50,679 bases of DNA from positions 1 to 50,679 of the forward strand of contig JBQNAL010000014.1 in the NCBI GenBank assembly GCA_052170475.1. Direction: 5' to 3'. Both the position numbers and the translations under genes were made by a program. The DNA comes from CAJPQU01 sp052170475. GTDB taxonomy: Bacteria > Bacillota > Negativicutes > Selenomonadales > Selenomonadaceae. The notes beneath the pieces are model-generated. The model was not told where the DNA came from and searched no databases. It saw nothing but the letters and a program-made list of their open reading frames with translations. Shown in pieces: positions 12,301 through 18,666 of the stretch (position 1 is the stretch's first letter; the number at the start of each line of letters is the position of its first letter).

Positions 12301-15300
12301 CCAGTGCCGTGGTGATGGCGAGGCCGCCTCCGACGCCCGCCGTGCCGGCTCCGGCACCGACAAAGGCGTTGCTGTAAAGCGCTCCCGTCGAGGCGGAGGA
12401 GACTTCAAGCGCCGCTTTCGGCTGCGCGGCGACACTTTGGACATTCGTCTCCTCCATGGTCGCCGACACGTCCTTCGCCACGTCGGAGGTCACCGCCGCG
12501 CCTTCCACCGCCGCCGTGCCCGCGCCGCCGATGCCCAAAGCCGCCGTGCCTAATGTAGATTTATCCTCCGCCTTGACCGTGATGGCCGATTGATTTCCAA
12601 AGGAGGTGATGTCGGCGTGATTGAGCGCCGCGCTCGTCTGCTGACGCCCCACGCCCCCGATCTCGTTCCACGCCACCGCACCGCCAACCGCCGCCGCGCC
12701 AGCGCCTTGCAGCCCTCCGGCCACCGCGGCCTTCGTGCTGTCGTCTTCGGCCTTGACCGAAACTTGATTGACGTTTCCCAATTTCGAGCGCTTCTTTTGG
12801 TGGGTGGCGGGGTCGATGACGCCCTCGCTCTCTTCGACGATGGCGCGGGTGTCGTTCTTCCCCTGATTGATCGCCACCGAGCCGTTCACCGCCGCCGTCG
12901 AAGCGGCGCTGACCCCGGCGCTGACCGCCACGACGGTGCCGCTGGTTTTCGCCTCCACCGCCGTACGCCCACCGTTCGAGCGAACCTCACTGCCCCGGAG
13001 GGCGGCCTCAGTATTGTTCTTAATGTGGTTGAAGGCCACCGCCAGCCCGGCGGCGTTCTGCCCAACGCTGACCTGCCCGGCAACGTTCACATCCACGTCC
13101 GACGTTTCGGCTTTAACGGTCACATCGTGCGCCGAGACCTGCGCATCCTCCATCGACGCACGAGTATCGTTCGCCGTGGACTGGACGCTGACGGAGCCGG
13201 CTCCGCTGAAGTTGCCGCCCCCCGCGGCCGCGCCCGCCGCCGTATTCACCATGACGGCATGGCTCTCCGCAGAGGAAGTCACCGCCGACGCCGGATCAAG
13301 GGCAGTGATGGTACTCTTTTTGATCTGCGCCGTCTTATCGTTGTCGAGGACGCTGACCGCCGCCGATCCGGCGAGCCCCACCCCGTGTCCCGCCGTGCTG
13401 ATGGCGGCGGTGAGCGCCGTGGTGACGATCGTCGTGCTGCCCGGCGCCGGGTCAATGGGGTCAACGCCTTGGTACGACTTATTCTCCGTGTTCGCAGCGT
13501 CTTTCGTCGCCGCGTTCTTTTGCGCGTTCGCGAGACCGGCCTTCCCCTTCGGGTCGAGGCCGTCCTCCACCAATTCATCGTCGAAGTGTTTCGCCAAGTG
13601 CTTCGCGTCGTAGGCGCGATTGTCCACGCTCTTCGCCCCAATCGTGGAGCCTTCGATGATCGCTTGGCTGTCGTTCTTCGTATTGGCGAGCGCGAGCGCC
13701 CCGTTGAAGGCGACGCCGGTCTTAGCGCCCACCGCCGCGCTGACGCCGATGGCCGTGGTGATCTGGTTGTAATCCGTGACGGCGAGGTTCTTGACGTCGC
13801 CTTGGGCGTCAAAGCTGCTCCCCGCGATCTTCGCCGTCACCGCGTTGTGCAGATCGTTCACCGCCACGGTGCCGCCGCCGCCCACCGACAGCTTGCCGCC
13901 GAGGAGCAGCTCGGCATTGACGCCGCCCGCGACTTGCGTATCGCTGTTGTAGGCTAAATTGGAAACGCCGCCGCTTTGGTTTTTCAGCGTCACGCGCTCC
14001 ATACGCGCCGACACGTCGTTTTGCGCCTCATTGAAGGAGAACGCGCCCGCGCCGCTAAACGACGACGCTTCCGCCCCCGCCTTGGTGAGGGAGAGCGCCA
14101 GCCCCGCCGCCACCGCCGCGCCGTCCTTCTGGGCGACATTATGCACCGCGTTGGCGTTCTCGATCGTGGCATCGGCGATCTTCGCCGTGACGTTCTGCCG
14201 GGAAACATTGAGCGCCGCCGCCCCCGCTAAGGCCACATGTACTTTAGAAGCGGGATTCGCCTCCGGCGCCTGCGGGTTTGTGGGCGCAGGCGCCGGAGCA
14301 TTGGGCGCGGGGACATTGGGCGTCCCCTGCGCCGCCACCTGATTTTGAAGGATGTCATTGCCATCGCCATCCTTATTGGTGACATTTCCGGCAGCATCCT
14401 TCACCGCTTGGGTGGCCTTCGACTGCTTCCACGTCGCCGCCGCCGCGCCGCTCCACGCGCCGACGAAGGACGCGTCCTCCGCCTTCACATGCACATCACC
14501 GGCAGTCGCATCACCGACATTCTTTTGCAGCGTCACCTTCGCCTTTTCAAGAGAGGCTTCCGTATCCACGTTGAGGACGTTGAGGGCAAAGCTCCCCGAC
14601 CCGGCGATGTGTACCTTGGGCGCCGGTTTGTTTTTCGCCTCATGCTGCTTGATGGCGGCGCTGTTATTGCCCCCCTGCTTATTGTTCTCCGTCTTTTCTG
14701 CGGCGTCTTTCGTGCCCTTATTTGCCTCGGCCTGTGCTTCATCGGCCTTCTTGTCCGCCTTGTCCTCAATCGCCTTAACCTTCGCGTCCTCTTGGATCGC
14801 GTCCGCCGGAGCCTGCGCCTTCGACGATGGCGCTTTCTCCACAGAGAGGGATCCGGCGATGGCCAAGGTATTGATGACGCCATCCGTCAGGGCGTTCACG
14901 TCGAGCGAACGCCCGACGTATGTACCGCCCGCCGCGATACGATTCGTGACGGCGTAATCTGTCACCGCCCCCGAGGCTCCAACGGACGCCCCACCAGAGC
15001 CCCAAGCCACGGCGCCCACAAGGTTCGTCATGACGGAATTGGAGCGGTTCAGAAGATCAATGGCGCCAAATTTCCCCGCATTTGGCCCGCCTAACGTCTT
15101 TGCCGTCAAGAACGCCCCCGGGGCGACGGTGATGCGGTTCGTGCCCTTCCCGCCCAGCCACGAGAATAGCCCGCTAAAGCCCGCGCTGCCGGATTTTCCC
15201 GCACTGTACGAAAGATCCGTCGCCACTTCGTGCCGATCCGTGTGAAGGTCAATGGCAGCGCCCGTGATCTGAGCGCCTTTCCCCACGGTCACGGTGCTTT

Positions 15301-18300
15301 CCGTATCGTGCAGCGCCACGCCCAAAGTACCGCCCAAGGCGGCCGGGGCTTCCGTGTTCGCGCGCACCTTGATGAACTGATCCATGTTCTTGGCCAAAAG
15401 CGAAGGATTTTTAGGATCTTTCACAAGGCCCTTGACGAGATCTGCGATGCCCGCTAAATCGATGTTGATGTTCGGCACGCCGTTCATGATGACGTTGCTC
15501 TGCTTGACGTCCGACGAGAGGGACACCTTGCCCCCGAGCGCCGTGACCTTCGCGCCCTCGCCCACCTCGACAGCCGCGCGATTGGTGAGCAGGTTGATGT
15601 TCGCCGCCCCGGCCACCGCTAATTCGGACTGACTGTCGCCCTCCGACTGAACGGAGGAACTGGCGGCAAAATTGGCGTAGTTTTCAGGCTTTGCAAACAG
15701 CAAAGCCTGACCTGCCAAAGAACGAACCAAGGTGGCGAGCTCCGTCTTGCCCTTCATGGACTTGGAGGAAAGAATCTTTTCGATCCCGGCGGCGGTGGAG
15801 AGCGCCTGCCGCAGGATATTCGTCACGCTGATCGTCTCATTGGCGAGATTTCCGACGTAATCGTCCACGTTCAGCCCCGTGGATTTTTTCAGCGCGTTGC
15901 GCAGATCGTTGAGGAGGTTCCCTAACTGTGCCATCTTCGTCTGGTATTCGGCGTTCTCCTCGTCCGATAAGCCGAAGAGGGTCTTGGCGTCCTCATAGGC
16001 CGTTGCATAATCGCCATACAGCTTCTTGAGGTCGTCCACAATCCCACCCAAACGGTCGTACACTTGATAGCTTTCCGCCTTCATGTCCACCACGCCGCCC
16101 TGAATGTCAGCATGATCCGCCGCCTTGACGGCAGCTTCGTTTTCCAGTATCGCCACGGCGGCGGCCGCCCCGACCAAAGCCTTCGTCCCCGTCTGGGGAT
16201 TCGCATTGACGATCTTCCCCATGGCAGCCACATGGGTATCCTTCAAAAGCGTCTTGGCGGAGAGCTTCACCGCGCCCGCATTCGCGCGCAGAACGCCCGT
16301 CGAGCCTACATGCACCGCAGCGGTATTCTTCTCGACCCCGACGGCGAGGCTCGTCCCCACGGAAAAGAGATCCGACGCTTTCTTCGTCCCCTCCGCGATC
16401 TTCCCTACGCCCTTGGATAGCTGCCCTTTGAGCGCCTGCAAATAGCCCTTGAGGCCGTCCGCTTTCACCAAATCCTTCGACTCGGCCTGGGAAGGCGCTT
16501 GGGTCGGGGTGTCGTCAACGGCGGAGTTATCGGCGGTGATGTTGTTTCTGAGGTGCTGGTTCAGCGCCGTCCCCGCCACGGCTTTTTTTCCTTCCGCACG
16601 CCCGTTAAACGCCACATTGGCCTTACTGTCGTAGTCCAAAACGGAGATGGCCGTGCTGCCGAGAGCTTCATCGTTTGCCAGCACCATAGCGCCCACATCA
16701 ACGCTGTTGACAGCGATGGCCGTGGCCAAGACGCTGCTCTCCGTACTCTTCACCGTGGAACCTTGCGCTAAGGTCACCGTGGCTTCATTGTGTCCCGTCG
16801 CCACGGACACCGCCGCATTGAGGGCGGGCGCGGTGCCGGTTTTGCTGCCCTTCATGCCGTTGTCCACCGCCTTGGCGATGACGGCATCGACGGCCTGCGC
16901 CTGCATGTTGACGAGGCCCTTGGCTTCGATTTTCCCTTTGACCTCGATGGCGGCCTTGTTGTCCGTGCCGTTATAGACCGCCGCCGCACCCAAGAACCGC
17001 TGCGTCTTGGGGAGCTTTGCCGCCTGCTCCTCCGTGCGCTTCCCCTCCGGCTCCTTCTCCCCCTCCTTGACAGGCTGCTTTTTGGGCACGATGGGATTCG
17101 GATCGGCACTCGACGTCGCGGCGGTGAGGACATTCTTCACGGTACTGTTGGCAGTGAGGGAGACGGCGGGGTTCTGTTGATCCTCTTTTAGTGCCTCTGC
17201 CGCGTCCGGGTTCGTCGAGACCTTCCCCTTTGCCTTGAGCTCGGCGCCTTCACCCACCGTGACCGTCGCCTCCGAGCCCATGTAGCTGTACATGACATCG
17301 ACGTTCAGCGTGTCCTGCAGCTTCTTGATGGCGCCGTAGCTTTTCCCGAAATGGCCTAATTTTTGTATATCCCCCGCATAATTGCTGAGTTTCGTGGAAT
17401 CGTTGTTGCTGATGTACACATTGTCCGCCGTGGCCGAAGCCTTGATGGTATCCGCGTCCACCTTACCGTTTAGCTCGACGGTGGCCGAGGTGTAGACCAC
17501 CTGCCCCAAGGGATTGTCGATGGTGCCGATGAACTCCATGACGCTGTGGTGCATCTCCTTCGCCCAAGCGTCGTGGTTGTTGGACGCCGTGGCGGTAAAG
17601 AGCGCCTGCCCCCGCGCCGTGACTTTCGTGTCCTTCCCCGTCTTCACGGCGGCGGCGACCTCTCTCGCCGCGAAGTCTTTGAAAATAGCCGCTTCCCCGG
17701 GCGCAGCGGCTTGGGAGAGCGCCACCGCTTCCAATTTGATGTCGCCGCTGGCCGTGGACGTGGCCACGAGCGTACCGCCCGTGATGCCGGCATTGGCGAT
17801 GATGCTGCCCTTAGCGTCGGTGTTCACCAAGTTGGAGAAGTCGAGCGACTGGGCGCTTTGGAGTACCGCTGCGCCGCCTAACTCCACCGTCCCCGCCGTG
17901 AGCGCGATGCCGTCCGTCGTGTTCATGTGCCCCTCGACGTAGATGGTGCCGGCGGGGTTGATGTAGACGCCTTGGCGGGACACCTTTTTCGGATCAAAGC
18001 TCGACCCCATGCGCCCATGGAGTGCATCGTAGCCGGTCTCCGTCGGCGTGATGACGCTGATGCTGCCGGCGTTCACGACGCCCTTCGCGCCCACGGTCAT
18101 GCCGTCCACGCTGATGAAGTAGAGATTACCCCCGACATTGCCGTCTTTGACGGCGTTCACCGTGCCGTTGATGTCGATGCGGCTTCCCACGAAATTGAAG
18201 AGGTTCGCTGCCGCTGGCGTCGGCACTCCCGGAATTCCCGGCGTCCTAAAATGAAGGTTGGCGATGTGGTTCTCATCGAGGGAAAACTTCTTGAAGGTAT

Positions 18301-18529
18301 TGAAGGCGTTATCCCCATACTGCTCGTCCGCCAAGATGTTCGTCACATTCCCCGCCGTCGTGATGGTCCCCGCATGGCTCGGATCCGCCTTTTCAATTTC
18401 GTTCGCCCGCGCCAAGGGCGCGCCGAGGGGCGTCAGCATGACGCTCGCCGCCGTCAATCCGGCAAAGAACCGCCGCGCCGAACGGTGCGCGCTCTCGTAC
18501 CGCTTCATCTTCCGCAAAAACCCTGCCAT
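302..18529 (-). CDS. Giant two-partner-secretion adhesin (TpsA), leukotoxin LktA family filamentous adhesin
   Basis: A 6075-residue secreted surface protein, exported through the TpsB barrel encoded just upstream. Residues 1-43 form a long signal peptide: basic start, hydrophobic core FFAGLTAASVMLTPLGAP, cleavage after ARA. Residues 45-200 form a TPS secretion domain with the typical pattern of an island NLFNFVGSRIDINGTVNA followed by NLYFISVDGMTVG. The remainder is beta-helical filler rich in G, A, T and N, with many degenerate repeats, two charged or proline-rich linkers (KADKKADEAQAEANKG; NAPAPAPTNPQAPEA) and two clean tandem arrays near the C-terminus. No membrane anchor, sorting motif or autotransporter barrel is visible. 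The ATG at 18529 has AAAGGA about 10 bases upstream; a second Met at codon 8 is possible. The fusobacterial LktA resemblance is from family knowledge; toxin activity is not implied. Adhesion or biofilm function is inferred. Confidence 0.9.
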   Translation of the reverse strand: MAGFLRKMKRYESAHRSARRFFAGLTAASVMLTPLGAPLARANEIEKADPSHAGTITTAGNVTNILADEQYGDNAFNTFKKFSLDENHIANLHFRTPGIPGVPTPAAANLFNFVGSRIDINGTVNAVKDGNVGGNLYFISVDGMTVGAKGVVNAGSISVITPTETGYDALHGRMGSSFDPKKVSRQGVYINPAGTIYVEGHMNTTDGIALTAGTVELGGAAVLQSAQSLDFSNLVNTDAKGSIIANAGITGGTLVATSTASGDIKLEAVALSQAAAPGEAAIFKDFAAREVAAAVKTGKDTKVTARGQALFTATASNNHDAWAKEMHHSVMEFIGTIDNPLGQVVYTSATVELNGKVDADTIKASATADNVYISNNDSTKLSNYAGDIQKLGHFGKSYGAIKKLQDTLNVDVMYSYMGSEATVTVGEGAELKAKGKVSTNPDAAEALKEDQQNPAVSLTANSTVKNVLTAATSSADPNPIVPKKQPVKEGEKEPEGKRTEEQAAKLPKTQRFLGAAAVYNGTDNKAAIEVKGKIEAKGLVNMQAQAVDAVIAKAVDNGMKGSKTGTAPALNAAVSVATGHNEATVTLAQGSTVKSTESSVLATAIAVNSVDVGAMVLANDEALGSTAISVLDYDSKANVAFNGRAEGKKAVAGTALNQHLRNNITADNSAVDDTPTQAPSQAESKDLVKADGLKGYLQALKGQLSKGVGKIAEGTKKASDLFSVGTSLAVGVEKNTAAVHVGSTGVLRANAGAVKLSAKTLLKDTHVAAMGKIVNANPQTGTKALVGAAAAVAILENEAAVKAADHADIQGGVVDMKAESYQVYDRLGGIVDDLKKLYGDYATAYEDAKTLFGLSDEENAEYQTKMAQLGNLLNDLRNALKKSTGLNVDDYVGNLANETISVTNILRQALSTAAGIEKILSSKSMKGKTELATLVRSLAGQALLFAKPENYANFAASSSVQSEGDSQSELAVAGAANINLLTNRAAVEVGEGAKVTALGGKVSLSSDVKQSNVIMNGVPNINIDLAGIADLVKGLVKDPKNPSLLAKNMDQFIKVRANTEAPAALGGTLGVALHDTESTVTVGKGAQITGAAIDLHTDRHEVATDLSYSAGKSGSAGFSGLFSWLGGKGTNRITVAPGAFLTAKTLGGPNAGKFGAIDLLNRSNSVMTNLVGAVAWGSGGASVGASGAVTDYAVTNRIAAGGTYVGRSLDVNALTDGVINTLAIAGSLSVEKAPSSKAQAPADAIQEDAKVKAIEDKADKKADEAQAEANKGTKDAAEKTENNKQGGNNSAAIKQHEAKNKPAPKVHIAGSGSFALNVLNVDTEASLEKAKVTLQKNVGDATAGDVHVKAEDASFVGAWSGAAAATWKQSKATQAVKDAAGNVTNKDGDGNDILQNQVAAQGTPNVPAPNAPAPAPTNPQAPEANPASKVHVALAGAAALNVSRQNVTAKIADATIENANAVHNVAQKDGAAVAAGLALSLTKAGAEASSFSGAGAFSFNEAQNDVSARMERVTLKNQSGGVSNLAYNSDTQVAGGVNAELLLGGKLSVGGGGTVAVNDLHNAVTAKIAGSSFDAQGDVKNLAVTDYNQITTAIGVSAAVGAKTGVAFNGALALANTKNDSQAIIEGSTIGAKSVDNRAYDAKHLAKHFDDELVEDGLDPKGKAGLANAQKNAATKDAANTENKSYQGVDPIDPAPGSTTIVTTALTAAISTAGHGVGLAGSAAVSVLDNDKTAQIKKSTITALDPASAVTSSAESHAVMVNTAAGAAAGGGNFSGAGSVSVQSTANDTRASMEDAQVSAHDVTVKAETSDVDVNVAGQVSVGQNAAGLAVAFNHIKNNTEAALRGSEVRSNGGRTAVEAKTSGTVVAVSAGVSAASTAAVNGSVAINQGKNDTRAIVEESEGVIDPATHQKKRSKLGNVNQVSVKAEDDSTKAAVAGGLQGAGAAAVGGAVAWNEIGGVGRQQTSAALNHADITSFGNQSAITVKAEDKSTLGTAALGIGGAGTAAVEGAAVTSDVAKDVSATMEETNVQSVAAQPKAALEVSSASTGALYSNAFVGAGAGTAGVGGGLAITTALGNTTSLLSGGTQDVGGVGVRARSANKILTIGIGGAGGGAAGVAGSAAVNVQTGDTSAKIAGGAQLTSAHNVVVAATADRAVDTYAGVGTFAFTGGAVGISTTVNTIKTTTNAAIEGKDTAVTARGAAYDDATETRVSAEVQDKVADNEILHDYVNDTSSLQPATYIPRQASAYEGVAVSASSTNKINVIAGNVGAAAMGVGVGGNVTVSTIGGATNARIDKAQVTSDKDVKVIARDYANNMGALGTGSIGGVSGAVGIASNTTTINRDTVAEVTGRNRTANDIKARDFTVEAVAHHGIASIDVAGSIAAVGVANANDVALLSGRTRAGISNVNASLSRNFNLEANRKANLHLITGTAGIGAVGAGVSVNVVQDHSETEAAAKTSRIAFTANDVSHASVKAVNRSDSEWRTLAAGGGIVGGAAGVGVANFKHRVAASLQDTTIGAADQRAKTVSVEAKNVVKAAADDKEIPVSIGGVSVGVRVATLDSRTTATVTGGGLYAAQDLSIRAQEDRNVNFSVANYGINGGEVTVNTAVITSGREVEDAYEREGAKQQDGSTPTKTKADMKKAYADAAAILQQNAMKSTDAFGKGVDGPAVSLGRGEKSGLSGAEAKVTDAVLSAGGELSIKSQETNNLKAVQRKNGGSILSVNGSVLVVNAARNSAVTIENSQLLGDAVKVRSLIDGTAKLETHQGSASGASVNGAVAILDVDGENRVRFAGQNTVRAAGKNPPAESKIIVEAKNEAKSEVKASSRTVGAGAATIMVAEAKSHGTTAVDIGDGNTFDAGSRAISLSAKNQESLKAETAIGNLALASGDVAYASADFGSKDRALLTRLTIGRGNTFIGTALAAEAEANLSNTLHLSGMSIGATSLGINHAASEVYSDVAVRAGENTYRGRKDEQTNEQREMYSLSLSGKNTVRHEVDAKTEKFNLTGIANNKVSAAEVFHTDVSAHGMAADSYLRDANISAAGSQTFIGKSGSFGGSVLLGVAAAELTHRAENITNTALTGRWNLLRDIKASAVNREKFDLLSDTSSAAIVNGSGAGIDSRDTQRATVRVENAAIRTAGGQTFEAANHLDDDKTEISTAGFGGLGVNSSRLAQERAYAAEVSLTNADLSAKGKIGALALTTGRMTAENGLAGLGAVSTTTAFSDIKTSYENRVLVKGGKIATDLAEDGGSGSAITLAAHENMSVSLSAVADNQYGLGGAAVTHLNTTLNRKNTVDIADGARIDGSGAVNLYAGRGLEGEKSALTYHVLSDVYNRALIPFATTPRLDSRVSQENTVTTAAGTEVRGIGDVRLAADSAQETMKQSARIYTVYTGQDDAEISTTEEGKRTAQIARQNGATVNGSVTAGRHNRTTVEITGEVKKKDDGTADYSGIKVTVSEGSGVTAKDFTAQTVTLENTCWAQYQDITKHLQEYPKDTEEYKGYKKALDKLLRVMAAQGFADEEDVLDANKQPTGEKQFVVYHYRQVAALQTPSLTAAGGDVTVEADSLTVNGTLTAQGKPEISITNRTPLYMMVGNTVVSRDGGRVYYNSRNISAEAGSTAAIEGISGLDHIRADAGAGNASTITIKSTGEKQGGLSPTIDIRGKVRNADGDVLIQNDHGSIFVGGTGSVSGRTVTIKAPNGAVVQNNPTGTINIGQDPITHYMIDKTTADKIQKLLDRHYKGFSGRTRTPFVDYADYKRWIRQISNGEIILPDEPAASPEVGIHAGQAVYINGYEVNLNGLVQSGYNSYRAELGSDAQTKVDALDAAWQNAPTALSDSAVRGNDAYLVQAGGDYYDAASQSYKYRVAVYYNPSTKQLLTESVKADGGQVYISGNVGNTGTGRILAADGAADISIHTKAVNRGVLLSSIENQNRKGFVRITDNLQGKVFTYTNGQSTVYDIGKPETAATSSGTSFTFTPKQNLLYQWTGGVSTGTVTTKTYKEDSWFGIRFKSPEEIEAQVSDDKIQSQSSTQDGASLGTGHYFVEGNQLRPYAIEGEWKLRDHAKSDMTTTKEEHGIWGLIHSDYVYKWTEYDTSSSTTTYSLKASNPVTIGFLTAESGNINVEAKGDVTVGGSIRATENKQVRLRSEEGSVRGGGAIHTDDLNVHAKKDIDLQQAALDPGHTAKVNLITNTGSIDLHSTKGNVAVKAWAGTVGMPGEHARIDAYGNLTNYDNGDSVSGRRVELLSQTGTIGAAGQAFRITAGQTQISGDPTTASVTASARGDIRLEQTTGNMRVNQITSTEGDVFLKAQGDIVSARSEEAAASTANRQGIWTTSKLIHKDDAANDNAHARAEALKMRKDAVTNRLEQLADGDSGKVTVYQNAAAAYTADAGMAAARTAYISAMKSATTDADRAAAKAAYQAAQTAYFAGKGYSADEQTAIVHYAEVTRADNNYGWTKNQLLYAIEDRIINSKPGEVTLSETANISGRNITLNGTNIGAESTVTIPKAALKNEENLKILSQAQAGDITKNMDADGHLESLTVRRQTPVSVKTAADGGVTVNSHGHVYLSSTKDDALRVKGGINAGTNDVKLMAGRGITAEGTITAKNLTLYGGAGDIGKDGQALKTALTGILRANAEGSLYLNQTSAHDLTLGAIAVGRDLHLEASGHLRMEAPQAGAAVSYLNAGNEIFLKAGGDVGEADNGVRVLTNGAAVHAAAQNAVYLRGEKNGDLVLGRIRTENPSGTVTADAGEGTIKLSRQANGAQGETRGNVETGTVRLTGKNANLTGGTLRADEVHVAATENILQEKDENSVIAAQNATFTVGKAEKAGGKVNIASEANTFKNAKVLAVDEAAGLNGGITLVSKADGGLTASFGAGAGGAGTLRVTGAPDDPLAVRVKNVAPGQDLNLSGKLKAENTGIAFTSSGALRIASGAAYEANKNMGLAAQGGITIGNGASLKAGGTFAAAAGGDVTVESNAILNAGQDLRTKTTGSVNVENGASLTAGSDLETDAKGSVTINNGAALKAGGSLATAAGQDVTVNGATLEAGKDLITETNGNVAIEGNATLTAKGNLSTVGQDVTMNGSTLKADKDLITNAKGKVDVTGNANLTAGGTLGTTAGQDVTVNGSTLKADKDLTTAAKGNVAIEGNANLTAKGNLSTAGQDVTVNGSTLKADKDLTTAAKGKVDVTGNANLTAQGNLSTVAGQDVRVRNGAMLNADKELTTQAQGNVTIENGAHLTAAENLSLAAGGSLLTEAGAVLEAGKTMTLKAGDDVTANNGALLRAGEHLNLAAGGSVRAPGEIHVAGSVTATAERGAVNVETVKTDSGDITLQSKQGDVVAANVEAGKNFTATAGGSVRATGDIRAKGTAAATAEGEVNVQKVTTDTGDIALQSKQSDVTAANVEAGKNFTATAGGRVRATGDIRAKGTAAAKAEGEVNVQKVTTDTGDIALQSKQSDVTAANVEAGKNFTAAAGGSVRSAGDIRAQGTATATAEGEVNVQKVTTDTGDIALQSKQSDVTAANVQSGQNFNATAGGSVRSAGDIKAKGAATVAAEGEVNVQTVKTESGDIALQSKQSDVVAANVQSGQNFNATAGGSVRSAGEIKAKGDATATAEQGTVNVQTVKTESGDIALQSKQSDVVAANVQSGQNFNATAGGSVRATGDIKAKGAATAAAEGAVNVQTVKTDSGDIVLQSKQSDVVAANVQSGQNFNATAGGNIAVTHDATRTAGDMNLTAGGNVTLANDTARAGGAVRIAAGGSDPLRLRQVNAGGEVVLRQSGTGDMQLGNVNGQGVTVEKSGTGKAEVQTVNAGSGQAVMHHSGTGDIAAANVNGQGVTVEKSGVGNAAVESLNAHEGRATVQHDGSGDMRIQNIEAGAFAGTHNGSGDLVVDTATVGGSGWVEHNGSGDIRFGTVQFGDNAHVSHTGRGTINIQSLTAGGRVSLTNRHGGMDLGTIEGHRLFIIDTAQNAEVRADVLRAKELITIFSLHQQIGLFDAPTILDLLLAGDQTREAVGWETSADAIDRIFAYQRRHDVLGLTGFIDLSPWARAFSAQLPLVTLTVGDKDADEEAYLTEVNL
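1391..2650 (-). repeat. Seven tandem 180-bp repeats within tpsA
   Basis: Units begin near 1391, 1571, 1754, 1934, 2114, 2294 and 2474, a period of 180 bp with one of 183. Each encodes 60 residues of the type VNVQTVKTDSGDIALQSKQS followed by a GGSVRATGDIKAKG block. The middle and right-hand units are nearly identical at DNA level, so the array is recent and liable to gain or lose units by recombination. The reading frame is kept throughout. Confidence 0.9.
2917..3440 (-). repeat. Tandem repeats of about 123-129 bp within tpsA
   Basis: About four and a half units of roughly 42 residues, built on GQDVTVNGSTLKADKDL plus a GNANLTAKGNLST tail, lie just N-terminal to the 60-residue array. They are more diverged than that array. 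They look like successive turns of a beta-helix whose length has been extended by duplication. Confidence 0.8.
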
Positions 18530-18666
18530 TTTCCTTCATCCTTTCCCAAACACCAAACCCTCTATCCATAACATCAACCTGTATGCGAAAGACATTCGTC
18601 GCCGCCAAAGAGGCGCCGATACAATGAAGTCCGTCAGATTGGTGCAAATTTTTCTTCCGCTCTTCC

